A stretch of DNA of 19,588 nt. It comes from Dechloromonas sp. GTDB taxonomy: Bacteria; Pseudomonadota; Gammaproteobacteria; Burkholderiales; Rhodocyclaceae. Made by a program: the position numbers and the translations under genes. The notes beneath the pieces are model-generated. The model saw only the letters and a program-made list of their open reading frames with translations. It was not told the DNA's origin and did not search any database. Location: contig JAFLDQ010000059.1 in the NCBI GenBank assembly GCA_017302355.1, positions 1 to 19,588 on the forward strand, written 5' to 3'. Of the stretch, positions 1 to 13,300 are shown piece after piece; the stretch's first letter is position 1; each line of letters begins with the position of its first letter.

Positions 1-2
1 GT

Positions 3-3622
<3,620 letters not shown>

Positions 3623-3623
<1 letters not shown>

Positions 3624-5089
3624 TGGGCAAGCCGACTGGATTCATCGAGTTCGAGCGCCTCAACGAGGCCTACGATCCGGTGGACAAGCGTCTCAAGCAT
3701 TACAAGGAATTCGTTCATACCCTGAACGATCGCGACGCCAGGATCCAGGGGGCGCGCTGCATGGATTGCGGCATTCCCTTCTGCACCAGCGGCTGCCCGG
3801 TCAACAACATCATTCCCGACTGGAATGACCTGGTTTATCGCGGCAACTGGAAACAGGCGCTGGATGTCCTGCATTCGACCAACAACTTCCCCGACTTTAC
3901 AGGCCGCATCTGTCCGGCGCCCTGCGAAGCTGCGTGCACGCTGGGTATCAACTCGGCGCCGGTGGGGATCAAGTCGATCGAGCACTTCATCATCGACAAG
4001 GGCTGGGAATCGGGCTGGGTCGTGCCGCAACCACCGGCGACCCGGACCGGGAAGAAAATCGCCATTGTCGGCTCCGGACCGGCGGGTCTGGCTGCCGCCC
4101 AGCAGCTGGCGCGGGTCGGGCATGACGTCACGGTGTTCGAGAAGAGCGAGCGCATCGGCGGGTTGCTTGCCTACGGCATCCCTGACTTCAAGCTGGAAAA
4201 ATCCGTGGTCGACCGTCGCATCGCCCAGATGGAAGCCGAGGGCGTCACCTTCAAGACGCGGGTCATCGTCGGCAGCAAGGAGCTTCCGCCCGGCATCAAC
4301 AACGATGCGAGCGAATTCGTCTCCGCGGAGGAGTTGACCGCAGCATTCGACGCCGTGATCCTGGCCGCCGGTTCCGAAGTGCCGCGCGAGCTGCCGGTTC
4401 CCGGCCGCGAGCTGAAGGGCATCCACGCCGCGCTGGAATTCCTCATTCCACAGAACAAGGAGGTCCGGGTCGGCAAGCTCAACCCGATCAACGTCCGCGG
4501 CAAGCACGTCGTCGTCATCGGCGGCGGCGATACCGGATCCGACTGCGTCGGCACTTCCAACCGGCATGGCGCCGCCTCGGTGACCCAGTTCGAGCTGATG
4601 CCGATGCCGCCGGAGCTTGAAAACAAGGCGCTGACCTGGCCCTACTGGCCCTTCAAGCTGCGCACGTCGTCTTCGCACGACGAGGGTTGCGCGCGCGATT
4701 TCGCCGTGGCGACCAAGAAGTTCATCGACGACGGCAAGGGCAAGGTCAAGGCGCTGCAGGCGGTTCGCGTCGAATGGAGCGACGGCCGGATGAGCGAAGT
4801 AGCCGGTTCGGAGTTCGAACTGCCGTGCGACACCGCCTTCCTGGCGATGGGCTTCACCAATCCGGTCGGCAGCCTGCTCGAAGCCTTCGGCGTGGCCAGG
4901 GACGAACGGGGCAACGCGCGGGCGACGACCGATGGCGAAGGTTGCTACGCGACCAATGTCAGCAAGGTGTTCGCGGCCGGCGACGTCCGTCGCGGCCAGT
5001 CCCTGGTCGTCTGGGCGATCCGCGAAGGCCGTCAGGCCGCCCGCGAAGTCGATGTCTTCCTGATGGGCGACTCGACGCTGCCCCGGTAA
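3623..5089 (+). CDS. gltD: Glutamate synthase (NADPH) small subunit
   Basis: Small (beta) subunit of GOGAT, 488 residues. It takes electrons from NADPH through FAD and passes them through Fe-S clusters to the large subunit. The N-terminal ferredoxin-like region holds C46, C49, C54 and C58 ([16 protein letters not shown]) and C97, C101 and C105 (CPAPCEAAC), the 4Fe-4S ligands. The FAD-binding Rossmann motif is [12 protein letters not shown] near residues 149-160, followed by [18 protein letters not shown]. The NADPH-binding motif is [11 protein letters not shown] near 298-308. The C-terminal [19 protein letters not shown] completes the FAD site. The length is normal for the family. The ATG lies inside the gltB stop codon (TAATG), so both subunits should be made from one transcript in linked amounts. 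Identity and start are firm. Confidence 0.97.
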
Positions 5090-5104
5090 CGGCAGAAGCA
5101 TCAT

Positions 5105-5112
5105 GCGATAAT
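5105..5112 (+). promoter_or_regulatory. Candidate extended -10 promoter element upstream of glmU
   Basis: TGCGATAAT lies just past the gltD stop and resembles an extended -10 (TGn plus a TATAAT-like hexamer, GATAAT at 5107-5112). No convincing -35 is seen 16-18 bases upstream, as expected for some extended -10 promoters. A start near 5118 would fall inside the inverted repeat that follows, so the two signals may compete. It would give glmU its own promoter apart from gltBD. This is a sequence match only. Confidence 0.3.
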
Positions 5113-5113
5113 G

Positions 5114-5140
5114 CGAAGGCGGCCCGAGTGGTCGCCTTCG
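5114..5140 (+). terminator. Perfect 8-bp inverted repeat between gltD and glmU
   Basis: CGAAGGCG at 5114-5121 and CGCCTTCG at 5133-5140 form a perfect 8-bp stem with an 11-base loop. Only a short, interrupted T stretch follows (TCATTT), so it is a weak intrinsic terminator at best. It may instead be a stabilising 3' hairpin for gltBD mRNA or a structure in the glmU leader. It ends 20 bases before the glmU ATG. Confidence 0.4.
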
Positions 5141-5160
5141 TCATTTCCGGAGTCAAAAAA

Positions 5161-6534
5161 ATGGCTGAAACGCCTGTACAAGTCGTCATCCTTGCCGCCG
5201 GCCAGGGCAAGCGCATGCATTCCAATCTGCCCAAGGTGCTGCATCCCGTGGCCGGCAAGCCGCTGCTGCAGCATGTCATCGACACCGCGCGTTCGCTTGC
5301 GCCGGCGAAGCTGGTCGTGGTTTTCGGGCATGGCGGCGAAGTGGTGCGGTCGACCGTCGATTCCCCCGATATTTCGTGGGCCCTCCAGGAGCCGCAGCTG
5401 GGCACCGGTCACGCCGTCGCCCAGGCGCTGCCCGCCCTTGCCGGCACGGGCCAGACGCTGGTCCTCTACGGTGACGTGCCGCTGACCCGGGCCGCCACCC
5501 TCAGGCGCCTGTTGCAGGCCGGAAGGGACGGCCTGTCGGTCCTGACCGTCGAGCTGGCCAATGCGGCCGGCTACGGCCGCATCGTCCGCGATGCCGCCGG
5601 CAATGTCCGGCGCGTCGTCGAGGAGAAGGACGCGACACCCGAGGAGAAGGCGATCCGCGAGATCAATACCGGCATCATGGCGATTCCCTCCGCGCGCCTC
5701 GCCGACTGGCTGGGCCGTCTGTCGAACAGCAACGCGCAGGGCGAGTATTACCTGACCGACATCGTCGCGCTCGCCGTTGGCGAAGGGCTGCCGGTGCGCA
5801 CCGTGCACCCCGATCGCGAGTGGGAGGTTCTCGGAGTCAACAGCAAGGTGCAACTGGCCGGCCTGGAGCGTGTACACCAACGCTACCTGGCCGACGCCAT
5901 GCTGGTTGGCGGCGTGCGTCTCGCCGATCCCGAGCGCATCGACGTGCGCGGCGAACTGACCTATGGTCGCGATGTCTTCATCGACGTCGGCTGTGTCTTC
6001 GAGGGGCGGGTCGAGCTGGGCGATGCCGTCGAGGTTGGTCCGTATTGCGTGCTGAAGAATGTCAGGGTCGGCGCCGGCGCGCAGATCGCCGCCTTCTGCC
6101 ACTTCGACGATGCGGTGATCGGGCCCGATGCGGTGGTCGGCCCCTTTGCCCGCCTGCGTCCGGGCGCCGATCTCGGGCCCGAGGTCCATATCGGCAATTT
6201 TGTCGAGGTCAAGAAGAGCACGATTGCCGCCCGCTCCAAGGCCAGTCACCTGGCCTACATCGGCGATGCCGAGATCGGCGAGCGGGTCAATGTCGGCGCC
6301 GGCACCATCGTCTGCAACTATGACGGGGCCAACAAGCACCGGACGGTCATCGAGGATGACGTGTTCATCGGTTCCGACACGCAGCTGGTCGCCCCGGTGA
6401 CGGTCGGGCGCGGGGCGACGCTGGGGGCGGGAACGACCCTGACCAGGGACGCCCCGCCCGACGCCCTGACCATCTCACGCGCCCGCCAGACCACGGTGCC
6501 GGGGTGGGTGCGCCCGCAAAAGGCCAGGAAGTGA
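5161..6534 (+). CDS. glmU: Bifunctional UDP-GlcNAc pyrophosphorylase / glucosamine-1-phosphate acetyltransferase
   Basis: This essential cytoplasmic enzyme acetylates glucosamine-1-phosphate and couples it to UTP, giving UDP-GlcNAc for peptidoglycan and lipopolysaccharide. It has 457 residues, against about 456 in E. coli. The N-terminal nucleotidyltransferase signature is [19 protein letters not shown] (residues 11-29). Uridyltransferase residues continue through YGDVPLTR and EINTGIMA. The C-terminal half is a left-handed beta-helix of hexapeptide repeats with the acetyltransferase segment [15 protein letters not shown]. Its His is residue 363, the same number as the catalytic His of E. coli GlmU. 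The frame is open upstream into gltD, but the ATG at 5161 follows CCGGAG (5147-5152) at a usable distance and gives the family N-terminus [14 protein letters not shown]. glmS, its frequent neighbour, is not in view. Confidence 0.97.
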   Translation: MAETPVQVVILAAGQGKRMHSNLPKVLHPVAGKPLLQHVIDTARSLAPAKLVVVFGHGGEVVRSTVDSPDISWALQEPQLGTGHAVAQALPALAGTGQTLVLYGDVPLTRAATLRRLLQAGRDGLSVLTVELANAAGYGRIVRDAAGNVRRVVEEKDATPEEKAIREINTGIMAIPSARLADWLGRLSNSNAQGEYYLTDIVALAVGEGLPVRTVHPDREWEVLGVNSKVQLAGLERVHQRYLADAMLVGGVRLADPERIDVRGELTYGRDVFIDVGCVFEGRVELGDAVEVGPYCVLKNVRVGAGAQIAAFCHFDDAVIGPDAVVGPFARLRPGADLGPEVHIGNFVEVKKSTIAARSKASHLAYIGDAEIGERVNVGAGTIVCNYDGANKHRTVIEDDVFIGSDTQLVAPVTVGRGATLGAGTTLTRDAPPDALTISRARQTTVPGWVRPQKARK

Positions 6535-6603
6535 TGTGCCGGCGCGCCTGGACACAGGCGTAAAATAGGCGGCTGAATTTCTCACAAGCTCAGGGAGAGC
6601 AGG

Positions 6604-8655
6604 ATGTCCAAATACAATACCGAGGCGATTCGCGCCATGGCCCTGGTCGGCCATGGCGCATCCGGAAAAACCAGTCTGGCGGAGGCCCTGCTGTTCGCGG
6701 CCGGGGCGATCACGGCCAAGGGCAGCGTCGAGCGAGGCAGCACCGTCTGCGACTTCGACGCCCAGGAGAAGGAGGCCGGCCACTCGCTGAACTCGGCGAT
6801 CGTCAATTTCGCCCACGAAGGCACGCACATTCACCTGATCGATACGCCGGGCTACCCGGATTTCTCGGGCCAGGCGATCGCGGCGCTCGCCGGGGCCGAT
6901 ACCGCGCTGATCGTCGTCAACGCGCAGAACGGCGTCGAACTGATGACCGAGCGGATGATGCGCCACGCGGCCGAACGCAAGCTGTGCCGGATGATCGTCA
7001 TCAACAAGATCGATGCCGACAATCTCGATCTGCCCGGGCTGGTGGCCGACATCCGCGAGCGCTTCGGCAAGCAGTGCATGCTGCTCGACCTCCCCGCCCA
7101 TGGCGCGGCGGATGTCGTCGAAGTGCTCGAGCATGATGCCGGCGACGCCGATTTCGCGTCGGTCGCCGCCGCCCACCGCGCCCTGATCGACCAGATCGTC
7201 GAGGAAGACGAGGATCTGCTCGCCCAGTACCTCGAGGATGGCGCCGACCCCAGTCCCGCAGCGCTGCACGCGCCATTCGAGAAGGCGTTGCGCGAAGGCC
7301 ACCTGATTCCCATCCTGTTCGTTTCCGCCAGGACCGGCGCCGGGATCAAGGAACTCCTGCATGTCCTGGCCAGTCTCGCGCCCAACCCGGCCGAAGGCAA
7401 CCCGCCGCCGTTCTACAAGGGCGAGCCGGGTGGCGCCATCGCTGCCTTCCAGGCCGAGCCGGATGCCGGCAAGCATGTGCTGGCCCACGTCTTCAAGGTT
7501 GTCGCCGATCCGTATCTTGGCAAGATCGGCGTCTTCCGCGTCCATCAGGGCACGATGAAGAAGGACATGCAGTTGTTCGTGGGGGACGGCAAGCGCCCGT
7601 TCAAGGTCGGCCACCTGTATCAGTTGCAGGGCAGGGAACCGCTGGAGGTCGACGAGCTGCTGCCCGGCGACATCGGCGCCGTCGCCAAGGTCGATGAGAT
7701 CGAGTTCGACTGCGTACTGCACGACTCGCACGACGAGGATCACATTCATCTCGTTCCGCTCGAGTTTCCCAAACCCATGGCCGGACTGGCGGTGGAAACC
7801 AGGAAGAAGGGTGACGAGCAGAGGCTGTTCGACATCCTCGGCAAGCTCGCGGTGGAAGACCCGACCTTTATCGTCGAGCGCCACCCGACCAGCAACGAGA
7901 CGGTGATCCGCGGCCTCGGCGAAATCCATCTCAAGGCCAAGCTGGAAAAGATGGCCGCGCAGTACAAGCTGGAGGTCGATACCAAGCCGCCGACGATCCC
8001 CTACCGCGAAACGATCACCGGCTCGGCCGAAGGCATTCACCGCCACAAGAAGCAGAGCGGCGGCGCCGGGCAGTTCGGCGAGGTACACCTGCGCATCGAG
8101 CCCAGGGGCCGCGGGGAAGGCATCGAGTTCGTCGATGCGGTCAAGGGCGGCGTGATTCCGGGCGTCTTCATGGCGGCGGTGGAAAAGGGCGTGCGCCAGG
8201 GTCTGGAAGGCGGCGTCGTGGCGGGTTACGCGGTCGACGACCTGAAAGTGACCGTTTTCGACGGCAAGACCCACCCGGTCGATGGCAAGGAAGTCGCCTT
8301 CGTCACCGCCGGGCGCAAGGCGGTGATCGAAGCGGTCCGGGGCGCGCGACCGATCGTCCTCGAACCCATCGTCAGCGTCGAGATCGTCGCTCCCGAGGCT
8401 TCCATCGGCGATCTGACCGGCGACCTGTCAAGCCGCCGCGGCCACATCACCGGCACCGACGGCCGCGGCCACGGGATGTCCGCGATTACCGGCGAGGTGC
8501 CGCTGGCCGAGATCAGCGACTACCAGTCGCGGCTGAAGTCGCTCACCGGCGGTCAGGGCAGCTACACCATCGAGTTCGCGCGCTATGCGGCCGTTCCGCC
8601 CAACGTTCAGCAGCAGATGGCCGGCAAGTTCCAGTTGCGCGAAGACGACGAGTGA
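6604..8655 (+). CDS. EF-G-2-type elongation factor G-like GTPase
   Basis: A 683-residue translational GTPase with the full EF-G domain order: G domain, domain II, domain III/IV (HRHKKQSGGAGQFGEV) and a C-terminal EF-G domain (SIGDLTGDLSSRRGHI, VPLAEISDYQSRLKSLTGGQGS). It is not canonical EF-G. The P-loop is GHGASGKTS (residues 16-24) instead of AHIDAGKTT, switch I reads AGHSLNSA instead of RGITI, and the G3 motif is DTPGYPDF, with Tyr84 where EF-G has the catalytic His. NKID at 134-137 is intact. These variants match the EF-G-2 group known structurally from Thermus thermophilus, whose cellular role is unsettled. No ribosomal protein or tuf genes are nearby, unlike fusA. The ATG follows AGGGAGAG at 6592-6599 at close spacing. 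A TAAAAT (6561-6566) could be its -10 box, but no good -35 is seen. Translocation itself is probably carried out by another gene. Confidence 0.9.
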   Translation: MSKYNTEAIRAMALVGHGASGKTSLAEALLFAAGAITAKGSVERGSTVCDFDAQEKEAGHSLNSAIVNFAHEGTHIHLIDTPGYPDFSGQAIAALAGADTALIVVNAQNGVELMTERMMRHAAERKLCRMIVINKIDADNLDLPGLVADIRERFGKQCMLLDLPAHGAADVVEVLEHDAGDADFASVAAAHRALIDQIVEEDEDLLAQYLEDGADPSPAALHAPFEKALREGHLIPILFVSARTGAGIKELLHVLASLAPNPAEGNPPPFYKGEPGGAIAAFQAEPDAGKHVLAHVFKVVADPYLGKIGVFRVHQGTMKKDMQLFVGDGKRPFKVGHLYQLQGREPLEVDELLPGDIGAVAKVDEIEFDCVLHDSHDEDHIHLVPLEFPKPMAGLAVETRKKGDEQRLFDILGKLAVEDPTFIVERHPTSNETVIRGLGEIHLKAKLEKMAAQYKLEVDTKPPTIPYRETITGSAEGIHRHKKQSGGAGQFGEVHLRIEPRGRGEGIEFVDAVKGGVIPGVFMAAVEKGVRQGLEGGVVAGYAVDDLKVTVFDGKTHPVDGKEVAFVTAGRKAVIEAVRGARPIVLEPIVSVEIVAPEASIGDLTGDLSSRRGHITGTDGRGHGMSAITGEVPLAEISDYQSRLKSLTGGQGSYTIEFARYAAVPPNVQQQMAGKFQLREDDE

Positions 8656-8673
8656 GCGCCACCCCAGGCAAAC

Positions 8674-8702
8674 AAAAAGGCCGGATTCATCCGGCCTTTT
8701 TT
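8674..8702. terminator. Bidirectional rho-independent terminator
   Basis: AAAAAGGCCGGA (8674-8685), a 4-base loop TTCA, then TCCGGCC and a run of six T (8690-8702). The stem is 12 bp with an A run on one side and a T run on the other, so it works on both strands. It starts 18 bases after the EF-G-2 stop and also lies downstream of the convergent 78-residue gene, so it should end both transcripts. A second G+C-rich hairpin (GGCCGGG/CCCGGCC, 8717-8736) lies on the minus-strand gene's side without a T run. Confidence 0.9.
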
Positions 8703-8745
8703 GTCTCCATGGGTCTGGCCGGGATTCGCCCCGGCCCGGGCGGGA

Positions 8746-8982
8746 TCATCTGCGGACCCGATCGAAAGCCCCCTCGGCATCGTGCGTGGGTTGCGGGTCG
8801 TCGGCTGCTTCGTCGGACCGGGGGCCAAAGTAGGTTGCCCACTGGCTGTCGGTCACATCGACCTCTTCGGTCACCGGAATGCGCCGCTCCACCCCCTTGC
8901 GCCGGTCGCGCCAACCCACAGGCGGCCCCACATCCTCGATGCGGCGGTCTTCTGCAAGCTTGCGCTTCTCCTTGCGGTTCAT
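8746..8982 (-). CDS. Small charged protein of unknown function, 78 residues
   Basis: I do not recognise a named family. The product is very hydrophilic: a basic N-terminal half (MNRKEKRKLAEDRR, GWRDRRKGVERR) with repeated Arg-Arg pairs, then an acidic segment with WATYFG, and a disordered-looking acidic/basic tail. There are no membrane segments, signal peptide or cysteines. The Arg pairs and spacing recall small cytoplasmic or RNA-associated proteins, but that is only an impression. The frame is open to 9222, but the N-terminal extension is Ala/Gly/Pro/Arg-rich and looks non-coding. The ATG at 8982 has GGAGG (8994-8998, complement) 11 bases upstream. It lies downstream of the araC-type gene on the same strand with a 115-base gap and ends at the shared terminator. 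Confidence 0.6.
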   Translation of the reverse strand: MNRKEKRKLAEDRRIEDVGPPVGWRDRRKGVERRIPVTEEVDVTDSQWATYFGPRSDEAADDPQPTHDAEGAFDRVRR

Positions 8983-9097
8983 GAAAGGCCAAACCTCCGC
9001 GGCGTCTCGATTCTGGAAGTGCGAAGCGTAGCGCATTTGTGACCGCAACGGAAGGGCCGAACCCGCGGCTGCCGTAGCGCCCGCACGCGCCGGACCG

Positions 9098-10165
9098 TCA
9101 CCTGCCGCCCGTCCAGCGCCTGCGATACCGGACTGGCGCCATGCCGGTCCACTCGACGCAGGCCCGATAGAATGCCGAGGTGTCGGCATAGCCGAGATCG
9201 GCGGCGATCCGGGTGACCGCATCGCGGGTCCGGGTCAGCCGGGCCAGCGCCATGTCGCGGCGCAACGCATCCTTGATGGCGCGGAAATTCGACCCTTCCT
9301 CGTCCAGGCGGCGGTGGATCGTGCGTGGCGACAGGTGCAGGCGGCCGCCGATGTCTTCGAGGCTGAGCGTGGCCGGCAGCGCGGCGCGCAACAGGTCGCG
9401 GATGCGGATGACCATCTCCCGGTCACGCCGGTATAGCGTGGTGATCTTGCCGGGCGCGCCGTCGAGGAAACCGGCCAGCGCCGCCTCGTCGCGGCGCACG
9501 GGCAGGTCGAGCAGGTTGGCGTTCAAGGTGGCGACCAGCGTTCCGCCGCCGCCGGGCAAGGTCGGGGCGAATCGGGAATTCTCGGTAAAGATCAGCGCGT
9601 AGTCGCCGGCATGGGCCGGGCGGCGGTAGGGAAAGATGACCCTGTCGAGCGCCAGGCCGCGACCGGCAAGCCAGCACGACAGCCCGTGCAGCAGGCGGAG
9701 CAGCCATTCGAAGGCGAAGATCCGGCCGGGGTCATCCGGGTTGTCGGCCAGGCGCCGGCTCTCGCGGATCCGCAGTTCGGCATCCATCCGATCGCGATGC
9801 GTGGAGACGGCAAGATCGGGCAACACGAGGCGCAGGAAGCGGGCGGCGCGAAGCAGGGCCTCCGCCAGTGTCGGCGCGCTGATGCAGGAGCGGCAGAGAA
9901 ATTCGAAACTGCCGACGCGCAGCGGTTGCGAAAACAGCCCGAACCCTTCGTCGTCGAGCCGGTGGTTGATCCGGTTGTACAGCGCGGCGTAGCGATCGAC
10001 CGGAACCCGGCTGGCGGGATCTGCAATGTCGATGCCGGCCGCGGCCAGCAGTGGCGTGGCATCGACGCCGTGGCGCGCCAGCCCGGAGAGCATGCCATGC
10101 ACAAATCCCATTGCAACAGTGGCTTGCGCTCTCGCGGTCGCGCGGGGGGCGGTACGCTGCGGCAT
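9098..10165 (-). CDS. AraC-family transcriptional regulator
   Basis: A 355-residue DNA-binding regulator. Residues about 20-215 match the N-terminal ligand-binding domain style found in OruR/ArgR-like AraC proteins (LSGLARHGVD, VPVDRYAALYNRI, GSFEFLCRSC, VIFPYRRPAHAGDYALIF). Residues about 245-350 are the two-helix-turn-helix AraC DNA-binding domain: SLEDIGGRLHLSPRTIHRRL (268-287) and RIAADLGYADTSAFYRACVE (319-338), ending in TGMAPVRYRR. It is transcribed away from icmF across a 141-base region, so control of icmF, perhaps in response to a branched acyl-CoA or its precursor, is a natural inference. It may also repress itself. The start at 10165 has only a weak AAGG ahead of it. The next Met (residue 19) would still keep the whole domain. 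Confidence 0.9.
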   Translation of the reverse strand: MPQRTAPRATARAQATVAMGFVHGMLSGLARHGVDATPLLAAAGIDIADPASRVPVDRYAALYNRINHRLDDEGFGLFSQPLRVGSFEFLCRSCISAPTLAEALLRAARFLRLVLPDLAVSTHRDRMDAELRIRESRRLADNPDDPGRIFAFEWLLRLLHGLSCWLAGRGLALDRVIFPYRRPAHAGDYALIFTENSRFAPTLPGGGGTLVATLNANLLDLPVRRDEAALAGFLDGAPGKITTLYRRDREMVIRIRDLLRAALPATLSLEDIGGRLHLSPRTIHRRLDEEGSNFRAIKDALRRDMALARLTRTRDAVTRIAADLGYADTSAFYRACVEWTGMAPVRYRRRWTGGR

Positions 10166-10306
10166 TTTCGGCCTTTTTCGACGGTCGACCGCGACAGTCT
10201 AGCATCCTGGCGGAATTTGCACGACAAGAGTCAATTCGGACAATTGCGGCGCGGGCAAAGCGCCGTAATATGATGGACCTTCCGCGTACTCGATGAGGCA
10301 ATTGCC
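10166..10306. promoter_or_regulatory. Divergent promoter/operator region between the araC-type gene and icmF
   Basis: For icmF, TTGCGG (10244-10249) and TAATAT (10266-10271) are spaced 16 bases apart and make a plausible sigma-70 promoter. Between them sits an inverted repeat, CGGCGC (10247-10252) and GCGCCG (10260-10265), with a 7-base loop. CAATT occurs at 10232 and 10241, nine bases apart just upstream of and into the -35, and again at 10299. Direct repeats about one helical turn apart beside a -35 are typical AraC-family sites. GAGG (10295-10298) is the icmF ribosome-binding site, 8 bases from its ATG. Confidence 0.45.
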
Positions 10307-13300
10307 ATGACCGATCTTTCCGTTGCCAAGAAACTCGCTCCCTACAAGCCGAAGAACAAGCTGCGCTTCGTCACGGCGGCCTCGCTGTTCGACGGGCACG
10401 ATGCGTCGATCAACATCATGCGCCGCATCATCCAGGCCACCGGCGCCGAAGTCATCCATCTCGGACACAACCGTTCGGTGCAGGAGATCGTCAATGCCGC
10501 CCTGCAGGAGGATGTCCAGGGAATCGCGATCACCTCCTACCAGGGCGGGCACGTCGAGTTCTTCAAGTACATGCTGGATCTGCTGAAGGCCAACGGGGGA
10601 AGCGAGATCAGGATCTTCGGCGGCGGCGGCGGGGTGATCGTCCCGGCCGAGATCAAGGAACTGCACGAATATGGCGTGACCCGCATCTACGCGCCCGAGG
10701 ACGGCGTGGTCATGGGACTGCAGGGCATGATCAACGACGTCGTCGAGAAATCGGATTTCGCGATGAGCGGCGAAACCGGCGCACCGCAGGAGGTGGTCGA
10801 TGCGCTGCGTTCGGGCGACCGGCGCAAGCTGGCGCGCGTCATCACGCTCCTCGAGAACGGCGTCGCCGATGGACTCAAGCAGCCGATCCTGCAGGCGGCT
10901 TCCGGGCTGGCCGTGCCCGTCCTTGGAATTACCGGGACCGGGGGCGCCGGCAAGTCTTCACTGACCGACGAAATCGTTCGCCGTTTCCGCCTCGATCAAG
11001 GGGACAGCGTGAAGATCGCGCTGGTCTCGATCGATCCCTCGCGCAAGCGCACCGGCGGCGCGCTGCTCGGTGACCGCATCCGCATGAACGCGATCGAGCA
11101 CCCGAACATCTTCATGCGCTCCCTGGCGACCCGCGATACCGGCTCGGAAATTTCCGTCGCGCTGCCCGAAGTGATCGCGGCGTGCAAGCTGGCCGGCTTC
11201 GACCTGGTCATCGTCGAGACTTCGGGCATCGGTCAGGGCAATGCCGCCATCGTGCCTTTCGTCGATGTCTCGCTGTACGTCATGACGCCCGAGTTCGGCG
11301 CCGCCTCGCAGCTCGAGAAGATCGACATGCTCGACTTCGCCGATTTCGTCGCCATCAACAAGTTCGACCGCAAGGGCGCCGAGGATGCGCTGCGCGATGT
11401 CCGCAAGCAGTATCAGCGCAACCGCGAGTTGTTTTCGCAGCCGACCGACGAAATGCCGGTCTTCGGTACCATGGCCGCCCGCTTCAACGACGACGGCATC
11501 ACTGCCCTTTATCAGGCGCTGGTCCCGGTGCTGGTCGACAAGGGGCTCAAGCTCAAGGCGGGCAGGCTGCCGCAGGTCGGCGTCAAGCAGTCGTCGAGCC
11601 AGCGCGCCATCGTGCCGGCCCAGCGCATCCGCTATCTGGCGGAGATCGCCGATACCGTGCGCGCCTATCATGCCCATACCGGGGAGCAGGTGCGGATTGC
11701 CCGTGAGCGCCAGTCGCTGCGCATCGCCGCAGGCCTTTTCGGGGCTTGCGACAAGCCGACGGCCGACTTCGACGAAATGCTCGCCTGGAAGGAGGGGCAG
11801 CTCGACCCGAAAGCCCGCAAGCTGCTCGACATGTGGCCGGACACCGTCAAGGCGTATTCCGGCGACGAATATGTCGTCAAGATCCGCGACAAGGAAATCC
11901 GTACCCGTCTGGTCAGCGAATCGCTGTCCGGCACCAAGATCCGCAAGGTCATCCTGCCGAACTTCGGTGACGACGGCGAAACGCTGCGTTTCCTGATGAA
12001 GGAAAACGTTCCCGGGTCGTTCCCGTTCACCGCCGGCGTCTTCGCCTTCAAGCGCGAGAACGAGGATCCGACGCGGATGTTCGCCGGCGAGGGCGATGCT
12101 TTCCGCACCAACCGCCGCTTCAAGCGCGTCTCCGAGGGTATGCCGGCCAAGCGCCTGTCGACCGCCTTCGACTCGGTCACGCTGTACGGCTGCGACCCCG
12201 ACGAGCGCCCGGACATTTACGGCAAGATCGGCAATTCCGGCGTCTCGATCGCCACGCTCGACGACATGAAGGTGCTCTACGACGGCTTCGGCCTGTGCTC
12301 GCCGACGACCAGTGTGTCGATGACCATCAACGGTCCGGCGCCGATCATCCTCGCCTGCTACTTCAACACCGCGATCGACGAGCAGATCGCCAAATTCAAG
12401 GCCGACAACGGCCGCGATCCGACCGAGGACGAAGTCGAGAAGATCCGTGAATGGACGTTGTCGACCGTGCGCGGCACGGTGCAGGCCGACATCCTCAAGG
12501 AAGACCAGGGCCAGAACACCTGCATCTTCTCGACCGAGTTCGCGTTGAAGATGATGGGCGACATCCAGGAGTTCTTCGTCCACAACAACATCCAGAACTT
12601 CTATTCGGTGTCGATCTCCGGCTATCACATCGCCGAAGCCGGCGCCAACCCGATCAGCCAGCTCGCCTTCACGCTGTCCAACGGCTTCACCTATGTCGAG
12701 TCCTACCTGGCGCGCGGCATGCACATCGACGACTTCGCGCCCAACCTGTCCTTCTTCTTCAGCAACGGCATGGACCCGGAATACTCGGTGATCGGCCGCG
12801 TCGCCCGCCGCATCTGGGCGGTGGCGATGAAGAACAAGTACGGCGCCAACGAGCGCAGCCAGAAGCTCAAGTACCACATCCAGACGAGTGGGCGCTCACT
12901 GCACGCGCAGGAGATGGACTTCAACGACATCCGCACCACGCTGCAGGCGCTGATCGCCATCTACGACAACTGTAACTCGCTGCACACCAACGCCTACGAC
13001 GAGGCGATCACGACGCCGACCGAGGAATCCGTGCGCCGGGCGATGGCCATCCAGCTCATCATCAACCGCGAGTGGGGCGTCGCCAAGAACGAGAACCCGA
13101 ACCAGGGCGCTTTCGTCATCGACGAACTGACCGACCTCGTCGAGGAAGCCGTGTTGAAGGAATTCGAAGCCATCGCCTCGCGCGGCGGCGTGCTCGGCGC
13201 CATGGAAACCGGCTACCAGCGCGGCAAGATCCAGGAAGAGTCGCTCTACTACGAGCACAAGAAGCACGACGGCTCCTACCCGATCATCGGCGTGAACACC

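Noticed and set aside
8717..8736. tRNA or second terminator after the EF-G-2 gene
   Set aside because: It is only a 7-bp hairpin with a 6-base loop. There is no cloverleaf, anticodon arm or CCA context, and no T run on either strand.
8983..9222. N-terminal extension of the 78-residue protein to 158 residues
   Set aside because: The extension is Ala/Gly/Pro/Arg-rich shadow sequence, overlaps the araC-type coding end, and lacks a ribosome-binding site. The ATG at 8982 has GGAGG.
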